Part shown: positions 1 through 11,798 of the stretch, piece after piece
How the letters are laid out: each line of letters starts with the position of its first letter
Numbering within the stretch: the stretch's first letter is position 1
From: Schizophyllum amplum
Lineage: Eukaryota; Basidiomycota; Agaricomycetes; Agaricales; Schizophyllaceae
Direction: 5' to 3'
Assembly (NCBI GenBank): GCA_007026445.1
Contig: VDMD01000054.1
Coordinates: forward strand, 1-64,000
DNA: 64,000 nucleotides
Made by a program: the position numbers and the translations under genes
Notes under the pieces: model-generated
Database searches by the model: none
Seen by the model: the letters and a program-made list of their open reading frames with translations, nothing else
What the model was told of the DNA's origin: nothing

Positions 1-543
1 GGGTGACGGCGCGTAAGCGGGGGGCGGCGTGGAGGAGGGCGTCGAGGGTGGCGGGGAGAGAACGCCTTTGTGCGGGTCCACAAGCGTGAGGCGGACGAGC
101 GCGGGGAGCGCAGCGGGCGGAAGGTGGGGCGAGGATGAGATCGAGGAGATGGGGCGGGGCACTGAGTTCTGCCCAGCGGGGCGGGCGGCAGCAACGCATC
201 CCAGGCGGGTGCGGGCGCTGACCGTGGTGTGACGGGGGGCGGATAAGAGAGCCGGGAGCCGGAGAGATGGCGGAGAGGCCGCTGGCCGGACCGGGAGACG
301 GCGAGGTGGGCGAGGGCGTCGGCGCGCTCGCGGCGGTCGGGGGCGCCGAGGACGGCTGCGGCCCACAACGCTTTGCTCTGCGAGCGCCAGTCTCTCTCCA
401 GCGCCGACATACGGCGGTCAGCGGGGTGATGGCGACCAGGGGATTGGCGCCGTCGCCTCCATAACAGCCTGGAAGAAGAGAAAGATCTCGCCGAGCAGCT
501 CGGGTGGTATGTGCATGATCGACGGGGCAAAGGGGTTTTCCAT
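1..543 (-). pseudogene. F-box protein copy A, partial (cut by window start) and frameshifted
   Basis: Reading leftward from the start at 543, the protein begins with the same MENPFAPSIMHIPPELLGEI segment as the other copies. This is an F-box start, the motif that docks substrate receptors to Skp1 in SCF ubiquitin ligases. Compared with the third copy, the reading frame shifts just after the F-box helix (the codons for the residues after QAVMEA differ by a base), and further small indels follow toward position 1. The C-terminal two thirds lie beyond the window. Its upstream neighbour block (700-3300) is more diverged than in the other units. Confidence 0.75.
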
Positions 544-689
544 GTCGGAGGGGGCGATGGTGGCAATGAGCTCGACGGTGAGCTCGACGTGTGAGGAGGA
601 TGGGGCGAGCGGCGACGACGACGACGGACGAGACGACGATGGGAGGTGACAACAGGGGGAGACTGACAGTGACGGAGCAGTGCTGGCCG

Positions 690-3300
690 CCATGACGCTT
701 GCACGTGTCTACCCGCTTAGACCCAGTCTCGACTGTCTCGTGCGCTCATTGTTCTCCCCAAGTCGAACCGTTGCCGATCGACACCACTCTGACTCTCATG
801 GTATGACTCACACTCTACGCTGGCGGCTTGACTGCGCGCGTCGACTCCAGTACGGAGAGGACGCCCCTGCCGCGCTCGGAGCCCGTCTTTGCCACGGCAT
901 CCCTCATCTCACGCCGGGCCAAATGCACAGCAGCAGCCAAGGGGAGAGGCGCAGGATGGGTGCAATTGAGACTCACGCCGCACCCCTGCAGACGGAATCC
1001 GCGAACGCATGGGCGAAGGGAGAAGCGACGACGCGATGAAGGTAACGTATCCAATATCAAGTACCCTGTATACTCTAGTACACTGCCATGCAATGAATCT
1101 CCGTCAACGCAAATGCCTCACCGAGTCCCTTCGCAGTCAGCAAGTCCACTCCCTCCTCTCCTCCCTCCTCCCTCATCCCCTTCGCACGAGCAGTAAACGA
1201 GTAACCCAGATATATTGAGCAATACATAAAGTACATCTAGGCCTTCCTCCATCTCGCAAATGCCTCCTCCCCTCCTCCCCTTCGCAAACGCCCCCCTCCC
1301 GCGCCCATTCCACTTCACAAAAGGGCCCCCCGCCACCTTCGCCGTCCCTTTCATGACCCCCCTCCACCTCCACCTCCACCTCCACCTCAATATACCCCCT
1401 TCCTCCAAATATATCGCTCCTCTCGCAAAAAAAAAAAAAAAAAAACAAGTCCAGACATCGCCTCACCTTCACAGACCCCCCTTACCCTTTACGTTGATGA
1501 AAATACACCCCTCCCCCACCCGCGTAGATCCCCCCCCCTGGCCCCAACTCGCCTGATCAATTCCCGCCGTCCTCGCCAACCGCGCCCGCATCCTCGATAT
1601 CACATCCACCTTGGTTGCCCCCCCCCTCCCCCCACCCCCTCGCACAAAACGATGCTCCTCCCCTTCCCCCTCCACCCTCGCGCAAGCCCTCCCGCCGTCC
1701 CGCCGTCACGTCACCTCGTCCTCCCGCAACCTCGCCGTCACGCCATCTCATCCTCTCCCTCCCCCACGCTCCCTCGTCCTCCCACTCCCTCTTCACAGAT
1801 CAACTAGAACGATAATTCACAACGCATACGTCCAAAGCGACGATCTATCAGATACATAAGGCCATAACGACGATCTCCAACATCAATCAGCTACGAGTAG
1901 GGAAGGGAGATGAACACACACCTGGCATTTTCGGAGGGACGGCAAGGCGCGAGGGTCCGACGGGGCGAGAGACGGAGAGGGCGGAGGGGGGGCGAGGGCC
2001 ACGGGGGGGGGCGAGGGCGAGGGTCCACGCTCGGGGACGGAAATGACGAGGGGGCGACGGCAACTTCAATACCTGCAAGAAGACATCAACATGCGCCGCG
2101 CGACCAAGGGCAATAAAGACGTACGACCGACATACCTAAGGGGGCGTCCCCGTTCGCCGAGCGTCGTCTCCCGGTGTCGCCAATACCACGTCGGCGTCGT
2201 CATCAATACCACCGTCGACAGCGTCGTCAATACCACGACGACAGCGTCTGCAATACCACGACGACAGCGTCTGCAATACCACGTCGACAGCGTCATCAAC
2301 AACACCTCGCCCCAAATCTACTGTACTATCCAACATGTTCAGTAGGTACACAGTGACCCACGCTGAAGGACACACTCACTAGGGCGAGCTAATCGCGACT
2401 AGGGCGAGCTAATCGCGGACTCCCACAAGATAACCCAGTGCGCAATGCGTCGCTGAACCTCGCGGCAAAGGTACGTACTCTGGGAAACAGGGCAGTCAGT
2501 AAAATAGTCCAGCGAAAATGCAGAGTACAAACAGACACGACGTACCAACACCGATCAGCCTAGTGAATCAAGTCATCCGTCGCTTGAGGATGGCGGGGAT
2601 GCTTGAAGGTGGCGGGGTTGCTTGAGGGTGGCGTGGGCGACGCTGACCGGGCGTGGGTGAAGGTGGACGTTGACGTGCCGTGAGGGTGGATGGGACGGAC
2701 AAAGGTAGCCTATAGAGTAAAAAGTCAGAACAGTGGGAGTGAGCGGTATGCAAGGCACTCACTAAGTATTAAGTAACCGCGTCGACGAGGACGACGTTCG
2801 CGGCGACGAGCTGTCGCGAAGGCGAAGCAATCCTGGCATAAGCGATCAGAAAACCATAGTCAATGTAGGCGGGTCCTTACGCACCGTAATAGCTCCCAGA
2901 CGACGTCGATCTCCTCACCGGCTCGCAGGCGCCTCAGCCAGCGTAGTCGAACGTGACGCGTAGGCGAATGGCGACCGTCCTGCGATAAAACAGTTAGTGA
3001 CCAGATTACAAAACCAACAGCAAACTAACTCACTGATTGAGGTCAACGAGCGACCGAGGGCGAGGGCGAAGGCGAGGAGAAGTCGGGCGACGGGGGCGAG
3101 CAGAGCGACCGCGGCAGGTCGTTCGACAAGGGGAAGTCGTCCAGCAAGGGGAAGTCGTCCAGCAAGGGGACGTCGTCCAGCAAGGTCAAGTCGAGCAGTG
3201 AGCGAGGGCATGTCGAGCAGCGAAGGCACCAAGGGGACGAGGGGGGAAAGCAAGAGCCGCTGCCCTAATCACCCCACGTCCCCCAGCCCTTATACTCCCA
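690..3300. repeat. Divergent intergenic block of unit A with low-complexity tracts
   Basis: This block sits where units B and C have 11,990-14,230 and 23,150-25,340 but is only loosely similar to them. It contains CT-rich sequence with CCACCT hexamer repeats (about 1365-1387), a 19-base A run (1427-1445), a G-rich/C-rich stretch to about 2040, a ~23-bp degenerate repeat (CAATACCACGACGACAGCG core, about 2180-2300), a perfect 20-bp direct repeat (2379-2398 and 2399-2418) and an 18-bp repeat encoding Gly-Ser-Arg-Pro-Ala-Arg in one frame (about 3120-3200). The open frames here are low-complexity shadows and no gene was recognised. Confidence 0.6.
2379..2418. repeat. Perfect 20-bp direct repeat, two units
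   Basis: The 20-base word CTAGGGCGAGCTAATCGCGA occurs twice head to tail, except for the last base of the second copy. It is absent from the matching part of units B and C. Confidence 0.85.
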
Positions 3301-6300
3301 AAAACAAGCTTTCCAACCTTCTTGAAACACCCGTCAGCCGGTTACCGAGCAGTCGCCCGTCAACGTCTACCGAGCAGTCCCCGAAAATCGGGGGCCAAGA
3401 TCTACTTACGAAAGCGCGGATGATTCGGTGGCGCACCTGCGTTCAGGAGGTTGGTTTTCGAACATTGAACACGCATCTGTTTCCCCGGGTCGCGCGCTGT
3501 CGTCGATGCATGTCCGCCGAGTACGGGTGGTCGTACAAGTCCGCGGGGAAGGGATGGCAGCATGGCAGGCTGAACTTTGCGTTCAAATGGTTTGGCGATG
3601 TTCTAGATGAGCACAACGTTCAGTGAACCTTCGCCGGGCAACAATCATACGTACCCTACTTCCTACTTGACGCGTTCCGCGGCCGAGAATCCCGCGACCG
3701 CAACCCACGAAAATCGAGGTGAACGTTGAAGACAACAACGTAAGGCCCTTTCCCCATCGGGATATCCTTGTTGTTGAACAAGGCGATGCCAGCGAACGCG
3801 CCTCTGGCGCGTCGTCCCCGCCGCTCTCCTGCTCGGCTCAGGTACGAGACTTCTAGGAGACCTCGGACACGCGTATCCCCGCCGTGTGCATGCAGAATAT
3901 GCGTTCCCTGCGCTCTGTAAGTCGCTGTGAATGAGCAGGTAAATGAAAACGAACATGTTGAGGATGCGAGGGCAGCGCGGAGCCTGTCGCTTCGTGTCGG
4001 CGATACGGGGACCCGAGTAGGCTAGCGCTAGACTATCCGAGGGGTCGGCGAGCGCGGAAATGGACGAGAGGAAGGTGGAAGATTCGGGGCTCGACAGCTT
4101 GTATGCGCGATGGCATGGGCGTGCGGCCGTCGGCGGTCGGCGACGGATCGCCAGAATATTCGAACCTCCTGAATGAGTCATCAGTGTTTCAGGAGTGAGC
4201 GCAACAGAATCACTGCAGGAGGTATGAGGTAGGGAATGAGGAGGAAAGGGTGGTGCATAGCGAGGCTTGCAGGCGTCGGGGGCGCTCCAGAATTCACAGA
4301 GAGTGTTGTATATACTCACGTGACATAGCCTGGTATGTTTCACCGGCGAAGAGAAGAAAGCAAGCGTTTTACGGGCGAGACGAAAACGACGCCACATAAT
4401 GAAATCGCCCTTCCGCGCGCCATAGCACTCGCTGCAAGCTGCGGAGGAACGTGGCGCATAGTGATCCTCGCTCAGTTCATCCTGTACAGTCGATTTTGCG
4501 TGGGGAATATTTTAGGAAGGGATGTCAACTTATGACCTTGAAGACGTCGAGTTCCGCATACAAACATCCTCGACCTTCCAGAACGATAAGACAAAAGCTT
4601 GATCTCGCCCATCGGCGTTACGTACGCGAGTTCTAAAGCGAGATGACGTTGACGAGATACTCGCACGGCCCATCGCGGCACTTGGCGAGGACGCGGTCGC
4701 GCTCCGGAGGGTAGAGACCCGTTTTTGGCGTGCGGCGGGAATGTTCTACGAGTTGCAAAGCATCCAGGATGGTGGCGGCGTTCTAGAGCGGTAGATATGT
4801 ATCGGAGAATGAGGGGAGCCGAAAAGCGTTTTGTCCGAGGCGGCGGAGGCGCGCGATGGGTGAGGAGGACATGGATGATGGGAGCAAGTTGAACTTCGGC
4901 GTGTCGGACCGACTGCGACGATCATTAAACATGTTGTCCCCGACCGCCATCATCGCCCACGGAACGATATCTGCGTCGAGGTCGTCATTTCTATCTTGCA
5001 GAGGGCCCACTTTCTGCTGATTCCCTGCTTGTTTGAGTGCTTCCGCTGCTCGAACGACTTTACCAGCCTCGAAATTGGCGAGCAAGTCCTCAGCTCACCC
5101 GAACACCGCTTCATGTCCGACGACCGTCCTGATCGGCAACGTACAGCGAGGCTATCTAGGTTACCTTGCCGCCGGGCCCTGATCTACGCGCTGAGGACGT
5201 CATCTGGCTGAATTAGGTAGGCCTTGTTGAACCAGCCGCGGTGGCGCGCACAGCGCCGGGAGCGACCGTGCTTTCGCATGCCGTGTATGCAGCAGCGGCG
5301 CGTCTTCCGCCACCACTTGACAATACTTTGATGTTGCTCGTGGTTTGCGCGCGGGCTGGCGGGGTACGAGTGAGTGCAATCATCAAAGTTCGATGTTAAA
5401 CGGCGGAGAGGCGAGCGTTCACCACACGACCTCTTGCGTCCGATCTATCAGCGACGTCAGCGTACTCGGTTCGCGAGATGAAGAGATGACGGAAGGAACG
5501 TACGAGGAAGATTCGGAAGAACGGTAGAGTCAGGAGGTTGGAAACGCGAGTGTGAGTGTGCATGTTGACCTTACCTTTGTGAGCAGATTTCAGCCGCACG
5601 GCTGCGCCGCCGTCGACTGATGGTGGCGCGGAATGATGTGGGACGTAGTGCGAGGATGTACGTCAGACTGCGCGTGCGCTTGAAGGAGGCACGGAGACGG
5701 AAGATTCGGGGTGACAGGTGAGCGGGAAGGCGGGGAAGGGTGTGGCGCGTAAGTTGCGCGAGAGAGTCCGTGGCGGAATACTCGTTCTCGTGCTCTTGTC
5801 GCACGTAGGCCGTGACGAGCAGAGCTCTCAAATATTCATACTTCAGGACGGGGATAGCACAAGGTCCAGCTCGTACTGCAGGACTTGGTGATTTCACTTG
5901 AATATGTCCTGGGCTTTCGCATCGAGACGTGGGCTGATAGCGCCCGTCCGCGCATCGCTTCCGAGTAGGTACGCATCTTCCGTGCGTCAAACTCCCGGAG
6001 AACTGCTCAGGAGGTCGGAAAGCGTGTGTACACATTGCAGAGGGTGAGAACTTTTGCTCGCGCTAGTTGCGCCCCGCGAGCGATGTTATGCAAAGTTCAG
6101 CGGATCCAGAGCTGCGGCCGCGCTCTAAATTTTATGAAGTGTCAGAGTACTGCGAGGAGCCGAATAGTATTTTCTGAGGGTGAGGAGAGTGTACGGTGAG
6201 CATGAGGGAGGCGGAAGGTCGCCATCAAGTTGAACTTCGGTGCCCGGACCGACTGCCGCATCCATTGTTCTCCTTGCTCCCGACCATCACGAGCGTTCGC

Positions 6301-6480
6301 GCGACTTTGCGTATGGTCGTTTCTTGGTCTTAATATCCTGAGCACTGATCTCTACGCCATCTATGGCGGCGCGCAATACGGAAATAGCCAAAGATTTGAA
6401 CCTCTCCGCCAACTATGGCGCGGTAGTCCGCGGCCGAATAGCTGATAACCTCAACACCCTTGTTGACGATCGGGCGCGGT
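3300..6480. repeat. Conserved block of unit A with minus-strand open frames of unknown status
   Basis: This block matches 14,230-17,440 and 25,340-28,500. On the minus strand the three copies keep several similar frames: one starting MWRRFRLA (4397 here), one starting MLANFEAGKVVRAAEALKQA (5085 here) and one ending SRRRRSRAAEICSQR (5571 here). The first is followed by a GTGAGT donor after about 26 residues, and the last runs into GTAAGG at its end, so minus-strand splicing is possible. I could not join these frames into a recognisable protein. They may be exons of a degenerate multi-exon gene or may simply be conserved because the duplication is recent. Confidence 0.45.
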
Positions 6481-6670
6481 AGATCTGCCACGTACAAGGG
6501 TAAGTATCTTATTCGGCTCCCTCTAGCTCCGACGCTGTTCGTACATATACCATCCCGAAACGTACTTTGGTCTCTTTCAACCATCATGCCCCCTTCCTCC
6601 CCGACGCGCCCGCCGTATATCTCGTCGTCCCGTCGCCATCGACCACGATGACAACCTCGTAGGCTCACAG

Positions 6671-7876
6671 GTGAGTAGATTCTGACACGTTCCCTTCACG
6701 TCGACTGATACTTTGTCAGCCTGTGCTCAAGACCGTAGTCGGTAGCGACGTGTCGCGTTGCCGCCGTGATGGTCGAGCTCATCGTATGTCCCCACACACG
6801 CGTCCTGTACCCCGCTGACCTCGTCGCAGTCGTGCTTGTCGTTGCCATCTTGTCGAGGACGCCGTCGACGCGCTGACTACCTCTGTGGCGTCGCCGGCGT
6901 TGCGCGAGGACGACTGTGGGACGGGAGGCGCCGAGCGCCGCCATCACTGCGAGTCTTGTCGTTGATGTGGACGCCGTGTTTGCTACCCTTGGTGTTGCCC
7001 TTCGGTGAGTTTCACTGTGCCTTTGTTTTGTTCTCGTATTGACGCCGGACACAGAAGTCTCGCTCGCCTGCTGATTGGCGATCATGGGGCGCATTTTGGT
7101 GAGTCTTTCATTGTTCGCGGCGCTGACTTTTCATTGACGTTTTTGGCCAGGATTCGGTGGCGGGTGCGGGCGACTGGGCGAGACATCGCGACTCTGTGGG
7201 ATGAGGGAGACGACTGCGCGGCCGGAGGCCGCGCATGGGGGCGGCGCGCAGCGGCGCCATTCTTTCGGTGAGTATCCCTTCGATTCGGCCTCGATTTCTC
7301 ACTGACGTTATGCCTAGGACTCGGGTGGTGTGGTCTCGCTGCCGCCATTGCGCCCTGGCGATGCGAAGGAGACGCGCGGGCGGCCGGAGGCCGCGCATAG
7401 GCGGCGGCAGCGCCGCCACTCTCCCCGGTGAGTGTCCCTCCGATCGCGGCAAAGCTTTTCATTATGTCTTGTCTAGGATTCGGGTGGACAATGCTAGCGA
7501 CGGGGCAGGAGATCGAGGGAGACGCGCGCACCCGGGCGGCGCGCAGCACCGCTATTTTCTCTGGTGAGTTTCCTTTCGTTCGTGGCCCCGATCTTTCATT
7601 GACGTCTTGGGTAGGCTTCAGGGGGGACAGGCCTCGGCGACGATGCAGGAAGTGCGACGCCGCCACACGCGGGGCGAGGGAGACGCGCGCGCGGCCGGAG
7701 GCCGCGCTTTGGGGGCGGCGCGCAGCGCCGCCATTCTCCTCGTGAGTGTCTCTTCTATCGCGGCCCTCATCTTTTACTGACGTTATGGTTAGGACTCGGG
7801 TGGAGGGGTCTCAGCGTGGCGCGGGAGGTTGCTGTGCCGCACACGAGGGGGCGACCGCGCGGGGGGCGGCGCGTAG
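6671..7876 (+). pseudogene. Multi-intron locus of unknown function, copy A (frame broken)
   Basis: A run of consensus short introns is visible: 6671-6719, 6784-6829, 7005-7054, 7099-7150, 7268-7317, 7428-7476, 7564-7614 and 7742-7792. Each has a GTGAGT or GTATGT donor, and several have a CTGAC or CTGAT branch point. The exons correspond to those of the intact third copy (28,906-29,935). Here the exon at 7055-7098 lacks 22 bases found in the other two copies, which breaks the frame. A second exon (7318-7427) is also altered. Exons carry the palindromes GCGCGGCCGGAGGCCGCGC and GGCGGCGCGCAGCGCCGCC or variants. No homology to a known protein was recognised. Confidence 0.4.
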
Positions 7877-7988
7877 CGCCGCCTTTCAACTAGCGTTCTG
7901 ATGTGAGTGATTGCTATCGATTATGTCAGTTATATTGCTCAATCTAACCCCAGTGTCGCGGACCGATGCTGTCGTGGGGCTTGCAGGC

Positions 7989-8693
7989 GATAAGTATATG
8001 TATCGCCGTCCGGCGAGCGAGGTGCGTGACTGACCTGGCTGTATAAGACGTTGCTGACTGCTCTCTAGGTGATGAGTATATGTATTTGCGTCCCGCGAGC
8101 AACGTGATCGGCCCCCACGCTGCTCCAGCGCGCTTCGAGACGTCCTCAATGTCGCCTACATGTTCCCCCAAGACCCCTCAAGACGGACTTCTTCCACCTG
8201 CGCGTCGCGCCTCGCTATCGTCGGGCGTTTTATATCGCCGTCTCCTCATCAGGGCGTTCAAGCGATGCCTTCCGGCGAGCAAGGTGAGTCAAATCTGTCC
8301 ATGTTCTTTATGTTGCTAACTTCGTACCAATATACCCTCCTCGCCCTCAGTACTCACTCGCTCAGTCGATGAGTATGTGAATCGCCGTCCGGCGAGCGAC
8401 GTGCCCTCGCCTTTAGGACGCGCCGACGTTATCACGACGCACCTACCGTTTCCGCGACGCCCTTCTCTTGCTGCGACGGCTTAGGCGACGAGTATATAGA
8501 TCGCCGTCCGCCGAGCGACTCTTGGTGAGTGTTAGTCGTTAGTAAAGCTCGAGCTGACGAGCCTTGTAGATCTCTCGCCTTCGTCGTAAGCGATCCGCGC
8601 TTGGGAACGCCTCCAACACGCACTACACCCTCCATCTCCGCCCCCGGGCCCCGCCAAGCGACGAAGCAACGTATCGCCTTCCGGCGAGCAGGC
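7989..8693 (+). repeat. Degenerate 32-bp repeat array, unit A
   Basis: Copies of a 32-base word close to GATGAGTATATGTATCGCCG followed by TCCGGCGAGCGA lie at 7989-8020, 8071-8102, 8368-8399 and 8487-8518, with a shorter relative at 8669-8693. In one frame the word reads Asp-Glu-Tyr-Met-Tyr-Arg-Arg-Pro-Ala-Ser-Asp. Consensus short introns separate the copies (8022-8068, 8284-8350, 8525-8569 and 8715-8761), with CTGAC or CTAAC branch points. Joining at these sites does not keep the repeat in one frame, so it is uncertain whether this is coding. It may belong to the same transcript as the preceding intron series. Confidence 0.6.
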
Positions 8694-9439
8694 TTGCGCT
8701 CGAGCTTGTATCTTGTGAGTACAATGTCGCCCTTCCTTTGTATTCCGCTAACGGTTTCAAGGAACTCGCGACATCGCTGTCGTCGTCTGGATCCTGCTAC
8801 TCTCGGGGACACGTTCGGAGTCGGGGTGGATTCCAGGGGTTTTCTCGTCGTGCCCCGAGCTCGGCGGGAGCGAGAGAGGAGGGGCGTATTCGGGGACTTG
8901 TAGCATGTTCAGGTAGGTTTAGGCACGGTAGCATTGTAGTCTGAGTAGGACACACTGTATCATCGAGTAACTGAAATGATTTGAAGGCTTTACAATGACT
9001 TGAGGCAAATACATGACAGATACAATGAAGTTGAAGTTGAATGGAATTTGCGTGACTGTGAGCTTGGTGCGGGGTTGAGGGGCGCGGGGACTCGGGCATG
9101 AAAGGCACAAACACAATTCTATTCAACTACCTACGACTACCTACACGAGCTAACTGCGCCACCAGGTTCCTTGACCTCCATAAATCCCAGCGAGTGTCCT
9201 CCCTCTCGCACAGAACGACTGCCCTGCTGCGACAAAGTGCGCCCCCGCTTCCCCGCCGTCGAGAGCTGAAGAAATGAGGTGAGTGCAGTCGCGACAAAGG
9301 CCACGTACCCCGCTCCCCCTCCGCCCATACTCGGCCGCGCATCGCACAAGCTCGCGCTATCCCTTGAGACGCGAGGACCCTCGCAGTCCCGGACTCGTCG
9401 CGACCGAGTACGAGGCGCCGCGGGCCTTGGCGGAGGGAG

Positions 9440-9446
9440 TATAAAA
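9440..9446 (+). promoter_or_regulatory. Candidate TATA box, unit A
   Basis: TATAAAA lies in a conserved setting, about 30 bases before a CT-rich tract (CTTCCCTCCACCATCCCTCC) that resembles a fungal transcription start region. The equivalent sites in units B and C read TATATAA. Reading frames downstream are not conserved between units, so the product, if any, may be non-coding. Confidence 0.45.
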
Positions 9447-9689
9447 CCCTCCCATCTCGTCCTTCCCTCCACCATCCCTCCCCCCTCGCCTTGTCGCTGG
9501 TCGTGCCCGCTGCCGTCAGTCGTGCCGCCGTCCTGCTCGCCGTCACGCTGGACCTATGTTGGGGGAGATCATGCCGGTCGGGGGTATGCTGGTTGGAATT
9601 CTGCGGAAGGGGGTCATGCTGCTTGTGTGCCGGGGAGGCCAAGTCCGTACCTACACTCGTCCCATACCTACCTGTATTTGTCGTGGCAC

Positions 9690-9734
9690 GCCCCCGGACA
9701 TGGGCCCCTGTAGGGGGAACCCATGTTCGGGGGC
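9690..9734. repeat. Large GC-rich hairpin, unit A
   Basis: GCCCCCGGACATGGG is followed after a short GGGG-pairing loop by CCCATGTTCGGGGGC, giving a 15-bp stem with one mismatch and an inner CCCC/GGGG stem. It lies just beyond the stop codon of F-box copy B and downstream of the candidate TATA box, and is repeated at the same place in units B and C. Confidence 0.85.
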
Positions 9735-9783
9735 CCACAAAAGGAGGGATGGGCGCTAGACACCTATCAAAATCCATGCCGCT

Positions 9784-11798
9784 TCACCGCGCTATGACAT
9801 CACGTGAGCAGTGCATCCCAGCCAACAAAAAGGCACGCACGCGAGGAGGACGAGGGTGGCGATGCCCCCGCGACACAGACGTTGTCTGCCGGGACATGCT
9901 CGGCGTTTGCCGGGACACGCTCGTCGTCTGTCGCGGCAGCGTACGCGGCGGGGGCACATACGTGGTACGGGAGGGCGACTCGGCATCCTCGTCGGATTCG
10001 GCTCCTGTGGCAGAGGAGTCATCCCTCGCCGTCGACGAGTCATCCCTCATCGCAGACGAGTCATCCCTCGCCGTCGACGAGTCATCCCTCGCCGTCGACG
10101 AGTCATCCCTCGCCGTCGACGTGCTAGCTGCAGCAGCCGCTATCAGCACGCTGCTCGTCGGCCCCAGCGAGTTCCGCGAGGGCATCGGCGTACTCGGCTG
10201 CGTGACCGGCATCGGCGTGCGTCGGATGCGGTCACCGGCACTGGTGAACGCGCGACCCGCGGTGAACACGCCACTCGCAGGTGCAGGCGTCGTAGGTGAT
10301 GAAGGCGGCGGCGTTGCAGGAGAGGCCGGCGGCGAGGAGGATGAAGACGAGGCTACCGGTGGCGGCGTAGGCGAGCCAACAGATGGCGAAGGCGTAGGCG
10401 AGCCACAGATGGCGAAGGCGAAGGTGACGGCGGAGGAGGCGTCGATGGTGAGGCGGGCAGCGGCGAGCCTGCTATGACCGGCCTCGGGGCGGGGGTGTGT
10501 ACACGAGCGCCTCCTACTTGGCTGCTGCGCCTGTCGACTCGACTGCTGCTGCGCCTCCCTACTCGACTGCTGCGCCTCCCTACTCGACTGCTGCGCCTCC
10601 CTACTCGGCTGCTGCTGCGCCCACCGTGGCGGCGGCGGCCTCGCCCACCGCACGTTCACAATATCCACCACATCCGCCACAAACCGCGCAAGACTGTTCT
10701 GCAACGCGAACGTGTACGTCAGATTCTCCAACTTGGGCAGCAGCTCCGGCCGGCGAGCAGCCCGCGCGCATCCGCCGCCGTCCAGCCGTGCACCTCGTCA
10801 ATGCAAGCGCGCGCAGCTCGGGGAGTGCGCGGAGGACGGCGGTCAGGACGTGCAGGTAGAGGCCGACGCCGGCGAGGGCGAGGGAGCGCAGACCCGGGCC
10901 ATGACGCTCGAAGAAGGCACGCACGCGGCGCTGCGCGGGGTCCGGAATGCACGTCGGCGCCCCTGTGTCGACGGGCCGCAGGGCTAGCGTGCGCAGCGCG
11001 GGGAGATCAGGCGGGCAAGCACGGCCGCGAGCTGCGCGACGTCCGCCGCGGCGAGATCGAGCGCGCGCAGACTGGTGTGCGTGCACCGCGGACCGTGCAT
11101 GGGGGCCTTGTGGGCCATGACGGAGAGCCGCTCGAGCGCGGGGCAGAGGTTGAGGAGGCGGAAGAGGCCGTCGTACGCCAGATAGTCGCCCGTAAACTCC
11201 GTGAGCTGGGCCCAGGGGAGGGGGGCGTGCAGCGTGTTGGCGACGCCCTTGAGGTGACGGCGCGTAGGCGGGGGGCGGCGTGGAGGAGGGCGTCGAGGGT
11301 GGCGGGGAAGAGGAACGCCTTGTGCGGGTCGACGAGCGTGAGGCGGACGAGGGCGGGGAGCGCAGCGGCGGAGGGCGGGGCGAGGATGAGATCGAGGAGA
11401 TGGGGCGGGGCGCAGAGTTCTGCCCAGCGCGGGCGGGCGGCGAGCAACGCATCCCAGGCGGGTGCGGGCGCTGACCGTGGTGTGACGGGGGGCGGATAAG
11501 AGAGCCGGGAGCCGGAGAGATGGACGCGGAGAGGCCGCTGGCCGGACCGGGAGACGGCGAGGTGGGCGAGGGCATCGGCGCGCTCGCGGCGGTCGGGGGC
11601 GCCGAGGACGGCTGCGGCCCACAACGCTTGCTCGGCGAGCGCCGTCTCTCTCCAGCGCCGACATACGGCAGTCAGCGGGGTGATGGCGACCAGCGGATTG
11701 GCGCCGTCGGCCTCCATAACAGCCTGGAAGAAGAGAAAGATCTCGCCGAGCAGCTCGGGTGGTATGTGCATGATCGACGGGGCAAAGGGGTTTTCCAT
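9784..11798 (-). pseudogene. F-box/leucine-rich protein copy B, frameshifted
   Basis: The first part (from 11798) encodes the F-box (HIPPELLGEIFLFFQ ... CRRW) and a stretch rich in leucine repeats, up to the segment PRLRAVT. There a base missing from a G run (near 11,250; GAGGTGAC where copy C has GAGGGTGAC) shifts the frame. At least three more one-base differences occur at about 11,010, 10,800 and 10,750. The C-terminal part is open again from about 10,731 and carries a Pro/Ser/Thr-rich tail with five RDDSSTA-type heptads (about 10,015-10,115). F-box proteins recruit targets to SCF ubiquitin ligases through Skp1. The indels fall in homopolymers, so real decay and consensus error cannot be told apart here. 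Confidence 0.75.

Noticed and set aside
2136..2375. Possible CRISPR-like array with ~23-bp repeats
   Set aside because: There are no unique spacers; it is a degenerate simple tandem repeat in a fungal genome.
7082..7666. 194-codon minus-strand frame across the palindrome array
   Set aside because: The consensus splice signals here are all on the plus strand, and spliced plus-strand exons keep phase, so the minus frame is taken as a shadow.
9556..9759. Small plus-strand frame starting MLGEIMPVGG after the TATA box
   Set aside because: The start is shared by three units, but the frames diverge at once through indels, so it is not conserved as protein.
9127..9777. 216-codon minus-strand frame upstream of F-box copy B's tail
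   Set aside because: The same region in units B and C breaks this frame, and the sequence looks like a promoter with a TATA box on the other strand.
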